Of a DNA stretch of 64,000 bases, positions 15,760 to 23,123 are shown in pieces. Position 1 is the stretch's first letter. Every line of letters starts with the position of its first letter. A program made the translations under genes and the position numbers. The notes below the pieces were generated by a model. The model was not told the DNA's origin, did not search any database, and was given only the letters and a program-made list of their open reading frames with translations. Source of the stretch: RYN-122 sp963761655 (GTDB taxonomy: Bacteria > Actinomycetota > Actinomycetes > Mycobacteriales > SCTD01); the NCBI GenBank assembly GCA_963761655.1, contig CAVXHI010000003.1, positions 496,001-560,000 on the forward strand, read 5' to 3'.

Positions 15760-18114
15760 TCAGATCCCCGGCGCCTCGGTCGGCGCGGGCGCCTGCCCGG
15801 TCGGCTGCGTCTGCTGGGCGGGGGCCCGGGTGGGGGCGGGCGTCGGGGCGGTCGTGGACGACGTCGTGGACGCGGTCTGCTCCGCCTCCGGTGTCGGGGC
15901 CGTGCCCTCCGGGCTCGCCTGCCCGGTGGCGGTGGCGTCCGGGGACGCGCTGGGCCCGGCGGTCCCGCTGCTCGGGGACGCCGTGGCTCCCGGCGAGGGC
16001 GAGCCGGTGGTCCCGGGACTGGCGCTCGGGGTGGCGGTCAGCGTCTCGACGTCCTCGGCGTCGACCAGGCCGGCGCGGACCAGCACGTCGACGACCGACC
16101 GCTGGACCTCCTGCACCTGCGCGTACAGCTGCCCGACGTCGAGGTCGCTGTCCTCGAGGCCCTGGATCCGGCCGAACGCCTGCTCGACCTGTCGACGCAC
16201 GTCCGCGGTGGGGGTGGCCTTGAGCGTGGCGACCAGCTGGACGGCGAGCGCGCGCGTGACGCACTCGGCGCACCCGGCGTTGGCCGCGACCGCCGTGTTG
16301 ACCGGGACCTGGACGTCGCTCTGCCCGACGACGAGCACCACCTGGAAGGCGACGGCCACGGTCGTGCACTGCCTGCAGCTGGCGAGGGCGTAGGCCTCGT
16401 TGCGGCTGGTCACGGGCGCGCCGTCCTCGACCCAGACGAGGGCGTACGCGACGTCGTACTCGGTGGCGCCGTCCTGCGTGCCGGTGGCGAGCGCCTGGTT
16501 GTCGCCGTCCCCGGGGGCGTCGGGCAGGGCGAACGGCAGCACGCGGCCTGCCGTCTGCTCCCCCTGGCCGCCGGCCAGCACGGCCTGCGTCGCGCCGTCC
16601 GGGCCGCGGGTCAGCAGCAGGGCGGGCGCACTGCTGCCGCGCTTCGGCACCAGGGCGACGGCGAGCCGCGGGGTGCCGGTGCGGCCGCGCGGCGCCGCGA
16701 CGACGCTCGGGCGGGCCGTGGACAGCTGCGTGAGGGTGCCGCGCTCCCCCGCCTGCACGGGCACGTAGCGGCCGCTGCCCGGAGACCACGACCACGCGGC
16801 GACGCCGAGGAGCACGGCCGTCGCGGCGAGCAGGGCGGTCCGCGCGTACGGCCGGTCCTCGGTCGCGGACCAGGCGGAACCGCCTACGCGGCGCACGAGC
16901 CGCACGACGAGGTAGCCGACGGCCAGCACCGGGACGAGCAGTGCGGCGATCGACAGCAGCCGGGCCAGGGCGGTGACGACGTCGCCGTCGCCCAGGGCCG
17001 TGCCGAGCCGGTCGGCCTGCAGCTGTCCGCTGTCCCATGCCGTCGCGACCAGCCGGGGGAACATGAGCACGCCGGTCAGGGTGGACGCGAGCAGGACCGG
17101 GACGACGACGAGCACCCACGCGGTGACGACGACGCGGGCCCGGGTCGTGAGCGGCGAGGGGGCGCTCTTGCGCCACGGCACCATCACGCGGACGGTCGGG
17201 CCGAGGTGCGCGAACAGGTCCGGGACGCCCGTGAGGTCGGCCAGGATGTGGTAGCCGTCGGCGCGGATCACGGGGGCGAGCTGGCGGAGCATCTGCAGCA
17301 GCTGCGTCGCGATGCCCAGCAGCAGCGCGTCCTCGCGCGTGACGACCCAGGCGACGGTCACCCCCACCGCGACGAGCGCGTTGAAGTACAGCCCGCCGAG
17401 GTCGACCCGCAGCCGGCCCCACCGGGAGAGCCGGTAGGAGTCGTCGACGTTCGTGTAGAACGCCGGCCAGACGAGGTACAGCCCGGCGCCCATCGCCCCC
17501 GGGGTCGCCCCGCCGTAGCGGCAGGCGGCGGCGTGCCCGAACTCGTGGAAGCCGGCCGACAGGACGGTCAGGCCGAAGACGAACAGCAGGAGCTTCGGGT
17601 CGTAGAAGGCCGAGCGGGTCGCCCCGGCGAGGCCCTTCTCGACGAGCACCCACCACGACGTCGCCGCGAAGGCGAGCAGCACGGGGACGACCACCCAGGT
17701 GCGGAACAGCCAGGTGAACGGGGCGGTGAGCCGCCGGGTGGCCGCGGGGTCGGAGACGACGACCTTGAGCTTCAGGGCCAGCAGCGGGTTCGCCTTCGGG
17801 GCCGCGGCCGGCTGCGCGCCGTCGTCGCCGCACAGCAGACCGAGCTGCTGGAGCTTGCCCACCAGCGTCCGGACGGCGTCGGCGTCGGCGTGCTTCTCGA
17901 TCCGGTCGCTGAGCGCGGCGGCGAGGGCGTCGGCGTCGCGGGAGCCGTCGACGAGGTCGAGCAGGGCGGCCAGCAGCGGGGTGAGCTGCAGCGTCTGGCC
18001 GTCGCCGCGACGGACCAGCGAGGGCGTGTCGCGGTACCCCGAGCCGGACAGGTCGCCGAGCAGCTCGACGCCGTCGGCCCGGACCGGGACGCCGGCGAGC
18101 GCAGGTGCGGTCAT
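15760..18114 (-). CDS. PqqD-like/M50 membrane zinc protease with Cys-rich external domain
   Basis: The 784-residue protein has four parts. Residues about 41-95 (LTPLLAALLDLVDG..VRTLVGKLQQLGLL) look like a PqqD-type winged-helix peptide-binding domain. A multi-pass membrane domain follows with the M50 zinc motif HEFGH (190-194) and a second motif VIRADGYHIL. A single-TM linker near 425-450 leads to an external domain with paired CxxC motifs (about 579-582 and 615-618). The end is a Pro/Thr/Ser-rich tail of about 115 residues. Such proteins are usually labelled peptide zinc metalloproteases. It lies 28 bp after the repeat polypeptide gene, its likely substrate or partner. The external domain contains VNTAVAANA, close to the INGAVAANA motif of that protein. 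Confidence 0.8.
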   Translation of the reverse strand: MTAPALAGVPVRADGVELLGDLSGSGYRDTPSLVRRGDGQTLQLTPLLAALLDLVDGSRDADALAAALSDRIEKHADADAVRTLVGKLQQLGLLCGDDGAQPAAAPKANPLLALKLKVVVSDPAATRRLTAPFTWLFRTWVVVPVLLAFAATSWWVLVEKGLAGATRSAFYDPKLLLFVFGLTVLSAGFHEFGHAAACRYGGATPGAMGAGLYLVWPAFYTNVDDSYRLSRWGRLRVDLGGLYFNALVAVGVTVAWVVTREDALLLGIATQLLQMLRQLAPVIRADGYHILADLTGVPDLFAHLGPTVRVMVPWRKSAPSPLTTRARVVVTAWVLVVVPVLLASTLTGVLMFPRLVATAWDSGQLQADRLGTALGDGDVVTALARLLSIAALLVPVLAVGYLVVRLVRRVGGSAWSATEDRPYARTALLAATAVLLGVAAWSWSPGSGRYVPVQAGERGTLTQLSTARPSVVAAPRGRTGTPRLAVALVPKRGSSAPALLLTRGPDGATQAVLAGGQGEQTAGRVLPFALPDAPGDGDNQALATGTQDGATEYDVAYALVWVEDGAPVTSRNEAYALASCRQCTTVAVAFQVVLVVGQSDVQVPVNTAVAANAGCAECVTRALAVQLVATLKATPTADVRRQVEQAFGRIQGLEDSDLDVGQLYAQVQEVQRSVVDVLVRAGLVDAEDVETLTATPSASPGTTGSPSPGATASPSSGTAGPSASPDATATGQASPEGTAPTPEAEQTASTTSSTTAPTPAPTRAPAQQTQPTGQAPAPTEAPGI

Positions 18115-18142
18115 GCCGGTGCCCCGGTCCTCCTCCGTCCCG

Positions 18143-18811
18143 CTACTGCTTGATCGTGCTGTCCTGGGCGGCCGTGGCGTCGGCCGTCACGTCGTCGAGG
18201 TCCTGGTTGATGATCGCCGTCTGGCTGGACACCGCCGTCGCCTCGCTGTCGATCGACCCGATGTTGGCGGCGACGCTGGCGTCGATGGGCGCGGCGGCGT
18301 TCGCGTTGGCCGCGACCGCGCCGTTGATCGGGGCGGCGGCGTCGACGTCGGCGGCGAGGTTGACGTCGACGTTCAGCAGCTGGCCCGAGGACAGGTCGCC
18401 GGACGCGAGGTCGCCCGCCTGGACACCTGCGGACGTCGGCTGCGCGGCGGGCGCGGGCGCCTGGACCGGGTCGGCCGTCGCGGCACCGCCGTCGCCGGAC
18501 TGGTCGAGCGCGGAGGTCTGCGGCGCGTTCGCCGTCGCCTCGCCGGAGATGCCCTGGTCGATCAGCGTCTGCTGCTGCGCGACGCTCGTGGCCTCGCTGC
18601 CGACCGACAGGATGTTGCCGCCGACGGCGGCCTGGATCGGCGCCGCGATGTTCAGGTTCGCGGCCGCAGCCAGGTCGACCGGCGCGGCGAGGTCCAGCGC
18701 GAGGTCGAGGTCGGCGTTGAGGTCGAGCAGGCTCGTGACCTCCTTGGCCGGCAGGGCGGTGGCGCCCTCGGCCTCGAGGTCCTGGGCAGACAGGCTCGGC
18801 ATCGCGTCCAC
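18143..18811 (-). CDS. Acidic repeat polypeptide, putative M50 protease partner
   Basis: From GTG 18811 the product is 222 residues with a strikingly narrow composition: no Cys, His, Arg, Phe, Trp or Tyr and only two Lys. It holds two modules of about 77 residues. Each has an LLxLxxxLxL lead, an AAPI(Q/D)A(A/S)V core, an SEAT(S/A)V..QT.I.(D/N)Q segment and an Ala/Thr/Asp tail ending in Q. A Pro/Ala hinge (about 125-150) joins them. There is no signal peptide. GTG 18811 is chosen because GGAGGA lies 4 nt upstream; ATG 18802 would have a spacing of 13. The family is unknown to me. A role as precursor processed or exported by the adjacent PqqD-M50 protein is an inference. Confidence 0.7.
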   Translation of the reverse strand: MDAMPSLSAQDLEAEGATALPAKEVTSLLDLNADLDLALDLAAPVDLAAAANLNIAAPIQAAVGGNILSVGSEATSVAQQQTLIDQGISGEATANAPQTSALDQSGDGGAATADPVQAPAPAAQPTSAGVQAGDLASGDLSSGQLLNVDVNLAADVDAAAPINGAVAANANAAAPIDASVAANIGSIDSEATAVSSQTAIINQDLDDVTADATAAQDSTIKQ

Positions 18812-18831
18812 GACGTCCTCCGTCAGTAGCA

Positions 18832-18864
18832 GTGGGTGGGTCGCGCTGCCGACTACCCACCCAC
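18832..18864 (-). promoter_or_regulatory. Leader hairpin upstream of the repeat polypeptide
   Basis: A perfect 10-bp inverted repeat (GTGGGTGGGT with ACCCACCCAC, 13-nt loop) lies just upstream of the ribosome-binding site of the acidic repeat polypeptide gene. It may stabilise the mRNA or act as an attenuator; there is no T tract. Confidence 0.5.
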
Positions 18865-18882
18865 CGGGCGCTTCACGCAGGA

Positions 18883-18910
18883 GGGTCCGACCGGTCACCC
18901 GGTCGGACCC
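18883..18910 (-). terminator. Hairpin terminator after the chemotaxis receptor gene
   Basis: A perfect 12-bp stem (GGGTCCGACCGG with CCGGTCGGACCC) closes a TCAC loop 14 nt past the receptor stop codon. Confidence 0.8.
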
Positions 18911-18924
18911 CTCGGCGCGGTCGG

Positions 18925-20535
18925 CTAGTAGCGGAAGGTGCCGACCAGCCCGTCGAGCTCGGCGCTCATCTGCGCCAGCTCCGACGCCGCCCGCTGGCTG
19001 TCCACCACGCCCTGGCTCGTCGTCTCCGCCGCCTGCGCCACCCCGATGATGTTCGCCGCGATCTCCGTGCTGCCGGTCGCGGCCTCCGCCACGCTGCGCG
19101 ACATCTCGTTCGTCGTCGCCGTCTGCTCCTCGACCGCACTCGCGATCGTGGTCTGGTAGTCGTTGATCTGCCCGATCACCGCACTGATCTGCGCGATCGC
19201 GTCCACCGCACCCGCCGTGTCGCCCTGGATCGTCTCGATCATCCGCGAGATGTTCTCCGTCGCCTTCGCCGTCTCCTGCGCCAGCTCCTTCACCTCGTTC
19301 GCCACCACCGCGAAGCCCTTGCCCGCCTCACCCGCTCGGGCCGCCTCGATCGTGGCGTTCAGCGCCAGCAGGTTCGTCTGCTCCGCGATGCTCGTGATGA
19401 CCTTCACGACCTCACCGATCTCCCGGCTGCTCACCCCGAGCTTGGAGACCGTCTCGTTCGTCCGGTGCGCCACCTCCACCGCCGTGCCCGCGACCCGCGC
19501 CGCCTCGTTCGCGTTCTGCGCGATCTCCCGGATCGACGCACCCATCTCCTCCGCCCCCGTCGCGACCGTCTGCACGTTGCGCGACACCTGCTCCGCCGCC
19601 GCCGACACCACGTTCGCCTGCGCCGACGCCTGCTCCGCGCTCGCCGCGATCGTCGTGCTCACGCTCGACAGCTCCTCCGACGACCCGCCCAGCGCCTGGC
19701 TGCTGCGCGACATCGCCTGCACCGCAGTCCGGACCGAGTCCATCGCCGCGCGCAGGTCCCCCGCCATCTGACCGACCTCGTCCTTGCTGTCGACGTCGAC
19801 CGTCTGCGTCAGGTCACCCTGCGCCATGGCCTTCAGGACCTCCGACACCTTCCGCAGCGGCCCCGTGACGAGCCCGCTGACGAACAGCGCCGCCCCCACG
19901 CCGAGCAGCAGCCCGACCAGCAGGGCGGCGAGCACCAGCGTGCGGGCGGAGGTGAACGTGCTGTGGGCGGTGGCGGCGGTCGCCTTCGCGCGCGCCGTCT
20001 CCTTGTCGAACATGCCCGAGAGCAGCTCGGTGGCCTTGTCGGTCAGCGGCTTGCCCTCGGTGTCGCGGACCTTGGAGAAGCTCTCGACGTCGTGCACGGC
20101 CGCCGCCGGGAGCAGGCCCTCGTCGCGGACCTTCTGGTAGGCGGTCCAGGTGCTCTTGAACTCCTCGAGCGCAGCGGGGTCCACCGCGCCCTCCTCGTAG
20201 GAGGCGACCGCTGCGCCGAGGTCCTCGTCGTCCTTGGCCACCGCCGCCCTGCTCTTCTGGAAGCCGGCGGCCGTCTGCGAGATGACCGCGTTGGCGGTGT
20301 CGAGACGCGTGAGCACGGTCGCCCGGCGCAGCACCGCGAGGTCGGCGACGGGCAGCAGCGAGTCCTCGTAGATGGAGCCCGCGGCCCGGTCGACGCTGCC
20401 CAGCCGGGCGATCGACAGCGCACCGACGCCGCAGGCCACCAGCGCCGTCGAGCTCACGGCGAGGAGGATCTTGGTGCCGACCCTGCGGTCGGCGAAGAAG
20501 CGGGTGGCGGGGTTGCCGGGGCGGTCCTGCGACAT
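18925..20535 (-). CDS. Methyl-accepting chemotaxis protein
   Basis: The 536-residue receptor has a first TM helix (about 22-42), an external four-helix-type ligand domain (about 45-190), a second TM helix (about 195-220), a HAMP domain (to about 275) and a cytoplasmic signalling coiled coil. The hairpin tip reads EQTNLLALNATIEAARAGE, the CheA/CheW contact region, so this is a full-length receptor. It implies that the organism has a chemotaxis system and probably flagella. GGAAGG precedes the ATG by about 7 nt. No other chemotaxis gene is in the window. Confidence 0.96.
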   Translation of the reverse strand: MSQDRPGNPATRFFADRRVGTKILLAVSSTALVACGVGALSIARLGSVDRAAGSIYEDSLLPVADLAVLRRATVLTRLDTANAVISQTAAGFQKSRAAVAKDDEDLGAAVASYEEGAVDPAALEEFKSTWTAYQKVRDEGLLPAAAVHDVESFSKVRDTEGKPLTDKATELLSGMFDKETARAKATAATAHSTFTSARTLVLAALLVGLLLGVGAALFVSGLVTGPLRKVSEVLKAMAQGDLTQTVDVDSKDEVGQMAGDLRAAMDSVRTAVQAMSRSSQALGGSSEELSSVSTTIAASAEQASAQANVVSAAAEQVSRNVQTVATGAEEMGASIREIAQNANEAARVAGTAVEVAHRTNETVSKLGVSSREIGEVVKVITSIAEQTNLLALNATIEAARAGEAGKGFAVVANEVKELAQETAKATENISRMIETIQGDTAGAVDAIAQISAVIGQINDYQTTIASAVEEQTATTNEMSRSVAEAATGSTEIAANIIGVAQAAETTSQGVVDSQRAASELAQMSAELDGLVGTFRY

Positions 20536-20718
20536 GTCGTGCCTTCCAGGGGTCAGCGAGTCCTGAGCAGATCGCTCGACTCGGCGGTGTCGCCCCTGCC
20601 ATCGGTCCCCGGGGGCTCACGTCCAGCTCCGGCCGCCGATACCCCTCCCGGCCGGTGAGGACGGGCCATCGCGCCCCACCCGGCCGAACCAGTCGCCACC
20701 GGCCCCCTCCGCCCACGA

Positions 20719-20750
20719 CGAAGGGCCCCTCCCGCAGGAGAGGCCCTTCG
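20719..20750 (-). terminator. Hairpin terminator after tRNA-Ser(CGA)
   Basis: CGAAGGGCC and GGCCCTTCG pair, and inner CCTCC/GGAG bases extend the stem. The hairpin lies 8 nt beyond the tRNA 3' end. The remaining 20536-20718 holds only the chemotaxis-receptor upstream region; I see no gene in it. Confidence 0.75.
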
Positions 20751-20757
20751 GACGAGC

Positions 20758-20847
20758 TGGCGGTGGCGGTGGGATTTGAACCCACGGACGGCTTGCACCG
20801 TCACACGCTTTCGAGGCGTGCTCCTTCGGCCGCTCGGACACGCCACC
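20758..20847 (-). tRNA. tRNA-Ser (anticodon CGA)
   Basis: This 90-nt type II tRNA on the minus strand has acceptor arm GGTGGCG/CGCCACC, anticodon stem CACGC/GCGTG with loop CTCGAAA, a long variable arm (GACGG..CCGTC), T loop TTCAAAT and encoded CCA. It reads the UCG codon. Confidence 0.97.
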
Positions 20848-20860
20848 GTCGGCGAGCCTA
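20848..20860 (-). promoter_or_regulatory. -10 element of tRNA-Ser(CGA), overlapping the tadA stop
   Basis: TAGGCT (20860 to 20855) is followed by CGCCGAC and the tRNA 5' end, as at the other tRNA-Ser gene. The TAG of the hexamer is also the stop codon of tadA. Confidence 0.5.
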
Positions 20861-21313
20861 GCCGAACCGGTGCCCCTCGAAGAACCGCTGCAGGAGCTCG
20901 CCGCACTCCTCGGCGAGCACGCCCCGGACCACCTCGGGGCGGTGGTTCAGCCGCCGGTCCCGGACGACGTCCCAGAGCGAGCCCGCCGCTCCGGCCTTCT
21001 CGTCGTCGGCGCCGTAGACGACCCGGGCGACGCGGGCGAGGACCAGGGCGCCGGCGCACATGGTGCAGGGCTCGAGCGTCACGACCAGCGTGCAGCCCTC
21101 CAGCCGCCAGGTCCCCAGGGCCCGGGCGGCGTCGCGCAGGGCGAGCACCTCGGCGTGCGCCGTCGGGTCGCCGTCGGCCTCGCGGGCGTTCCATCCCGTC
21201 CCGACGACCGCACCCTCCGGGTCGAGGACGACGGCCCCGACCGGCACGTCGCCGGACGCCGTCGTCCGCTCAGCCGCCGCGAGGGCGAGCCGGACGGCGC
21301 CCTCCCAGCTCAC
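20858..21313 (-). CDS. tadA: tRNA-specific adenosine deaminase
   Basis: The 151-residue enzyme converts the wobble adenosine of tRNA-Arg(ACG) to inosine. The zinc site is complete: HAEVLAL (H..E) near residue 57 and PCTMCAGAL near residue 85. GTG 21313 overlaps the stop of the upstream gene (GTGA) and gives the normal length; longer in-frame starts only add Arg-rich sequence. It is last in an operon after two tadA-associated paralogs. Confidence 0.95.
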   Translation of the reverse strand: MSWEGAVRLALAAAERTTASGDVPVGAVVLDPEGAVVGTGWNAREADGDPTAHAEVLALRDAARALGTWRLEGCTLVVTLEPCTMCAGALVLARVARVVYGADDEKAGAAGSLWDVVRDRRLNHRPEVVRGVLAEECGELLQRFFEGHRFG

Positions 21314-21795
21314 CCGTCGCGCAGGCTCTCGAGGACGTCGAGGCAGCCCGCCCGCTCGCACAGCGCGGTGTGGACGTCGGCCGGGAGCAGGCCCTCCTCG
21401 GCGCAGAGCGCCACGAGGGCGTCGGGGGAGGTGCCGAGGTCGGCCAGGACCGAGGTGTCGCCGACCGGCTCGGCCACCGGCCGGTTGCTCTCGTCGTCGT
21501 CGTCGTCGGCGTCGTCGGCGTCCTCCCAGAGCATGGCGGCGACCCCGCTGGCCTGGACCGCCCGCCGGTCGGACAGGAACACCCGCGCCTCCGCCAGGCC
21601 GGTGCCCTCGACCCGGACCACCGCGACGTACTCGTCGTCCTCCTCGAGCAGCAGCAGCGCCGGGCCCGGGCCGTCCTCGACGAGGTCGCGGAGGCGGTCG
21701 GCCAGGACCTCGAGGTCCTCGACGTCGTCGAGGTCGACCTCCTCGCCCACCCAGCCGGGACCGGTGCGGGCGAGGGCGGCGGCGAAGTACGGCAC
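21310..21795 (-). CDS. tRNA adenosine deaminase-associated protein (copy 1)
   Basis: The 161-residue acidic protein belongs to a family found beside tadA in actinomycetes. It begins (V)PYFAAALARTG at GTG 21795 with GGAG about 8 nt upstream. It shows paired strands such as DEYVAVVRVEG and an Asp/Glu-rich loop (about residues 95-110). Its function is unknown; the name comes from gene neighbourhood. It overlaps tadA by 4 bp. The protein encoded just upstream (21837-22328) has the same layout. Confidence 0.8.
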   Translation of the reverse strand: MPYFAAALARTGPGWVGEEVDLDDVEDLEVLADRLRDLVEDGPGPALLLLEEDDEYVAVVRVEGTGLAEARVFLSDRRAVQASGVAAMLWEDADDADDDDDESNRPVAEPVGDTSVLADLGTSPDALVALCAEEGLLPADVHTALCERAGCLDVLESLRDG

Positions 21796-21836
21796 GAGGA
21801 GGGCTCCGGGAGGTCGGCGTGCGGGGGCGACGTGAG

Positions 21837-22328
21837 CTAGCGGCCGCTGAGCGCGTCGACTACCCGCTCGTACGGCTCGGCGAACCCCAGACGGCGGGTC
21901 ACCGCCGAGAGCATCTCGCTGGCGTACGCGTCCAGGTCGGACAGGATGACGCCGAGCTCCATGGCGTCGAGCCCGAGGTCGTCGAACACGTCGAGGTCGC
22001 CGGCCGGCCAGACCTCGTCGAGCTCCTCGCCCTCCGGGACGTCGATGTCGAGGTGGTCCATCACCTGCTCGGCGAGGTCCCACTCGGCCGACGCCGTGAC
22101 GTCGGACAGCAGCAGGCGCACCCGCCCCTGCTGCACCCGCACGACGACGAAGAACTCGTCGGCGACGTCGACCAGGGCGACGGCGCCGGACGCGCCCGGC
22201 TGCTGGCGCACCGCGGCGATCAGGCCGACGAGGTCGCCCGCCAGGACCTCCGGGAGGGGCTCGACCTGCCAGCGGCCCTCGTCACGGCAGGCCAGGACGG
22301 CGCAGGCCTCCGGCGCGTCGTCGGCCAC
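21837..22328 (-). CDS. tRNA adenosine deaminase-associated protein (copy 2)
   Basis: From GTG 22328 this 163-residue acidic protein shares the plan of its neighbour: an N-terminal strand (CAVLACRDEGRW), DEFFVVVRVQQG, LLLSDVTAS, an acidic GDLDVFDDLGL segment and a C-terminal helical region. The two genes look like an old tandem duplication feeding into tadA. No catalytic residues can be assigned. A gap of 41 bp separates it from copy 1. Confidence 0.72.
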   Translation of the reverse strand: MADDAPEACAVLACRDEGRWQVEPLPEVLAGDLVGLIAAVRQQPGASGAVALVDVADEFFVVVRVQQGRVRLLLSDVTASAEWDLAEQVMDHLDIDVPEGEELDEVWPAGDLDVFDDLGLDAMELGVILSDLDAYASEMLSAVTRRLGFAEPYERVVDALSGR

Positions 22329-22465
22329 GTGTCGCCCCCTCGCTGTCCCCGAGGACTGTGGCAGACGCCCGACCTCGAGGGGAGCGCCGGGGGTTCGACT
22401 TCCGCAGGGCAGGGGTAGCGGTCCTGCAGACACCGCTCCCCGCACACCTCGTAGGAGATCTCCCC

Positions 22466-23071
22466 ATGGCTCAGCGCAACACCGTCGCCCACTTCCTGCA
22501 CGACGCCGGCCTCGCGGCCTGGTTCGGCGGCTCCCTCATGGGTGCCGTCGGTGTCAACGGCGCCGCGAAGGACGTCGACGACCCGCGTCAGCGCGCCCGC
22601 GTCGCCAACGCCGGCTGGGGCCGCTGGACGCCGGTCAACCTGGTCGCCATCGGTGCGCACCTCGTCGGCGGCTACCAGATCCTCAAGGCCAACAAGGGCC
22701 GCGTCGCCACGCAGTCCGGCGTCCTGGCGAACACGAACACGAAGCTCGTCCTGACGGCCGGCGCCCTCGGTGCCACCGCCTACGCCCGCGTGCTCGGCCA
22801 GAAGATGATGAACGCTGGCGACGTCCCGGTCGGCGGCGGTGCCGACCCGATCGCGTCGACCCCGCCCGAGGTCGCCAAGGCGCAGAAGCAGCTCCACGCC
22901 CTGCAGTGGGTCATCCCGGCCCTCACCGGCGGGATCCTCGCCAGCAGCTCCCTGCACGAGGAGCAGCAGACCCCCACCGAGCAGATCCGCAACACCGTGC
23001 GGGGCCTCCCCTCCACCGTGAGCACCGCCGCGACCGGCGCGGCCGCCGCGCTCAGCGCCGCCGTCAAGTAG
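22466..23071 (+). CDS. Four-helix membrane protein, function unknown
   Basis: The ATG at 22466 follows GTAGGAGA and gives a 201-residue protein. It has four hydrophobic segments: around AWFGGSLMGAVGV, VNLVAIGAHLVGGY, LVLTAGALGATAYARV and LQWVIPALTGGILAS. A soluble Ala/Thr-rich tail follows. I do not recognise the family and no active-site motif is apparent. It stands alone, divergent from the tadA operon and convergent with hrpB; a 10-bp hairpin marks its 3' end. Confidence 0.7.
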   Translation: MAQRNTVAHFLHDAGLAAWFGGSLMGAVGVNGAAKDVDDPRQRARVANAGWGRWTPVNLVAIGAHLVGGYQILKANKGRVATQSGVLANTNTKLVLTAGALGATAYARVLGQKMMNAGDVPVGGGADPIASTPPEVAKAQKQLHALQWVIPALTGGILASSSLHEEQQTPTEQIRNTVRGLPSTVSTAATGAAAALSAAVK

Positions 23072-23088
23072 CCCCACCCGCACGCCCC

Positions 23089-23123
23089 GGCGCCCCGGTC
23101 CTGCTCGTCAGGGCCGGGGCGCC
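23089..23123. terminator. Bidirectional hairpin between membrane protein and hrpB
   Basis: GGCGCCCCGG (23089-23098) pairs perfectly with CCGGGGCGCC (23114-23123). The loop contains the hrpB stop codon, so the structure can end transcription from both sides. Confidence 0.7.

Noticed and set aside
20536..20718. Sigma-28-like promoter for the chemotaxis receptor
   Set aside because: A GCCGATAC sequence occurs but on the wrong strand, with no matching -35.
20617..20861. Short ORFs covering tRNA-Ser(CGA)
   Set aside because: They overlap a well-formed tRNA gene and its terminator and show no family motif.
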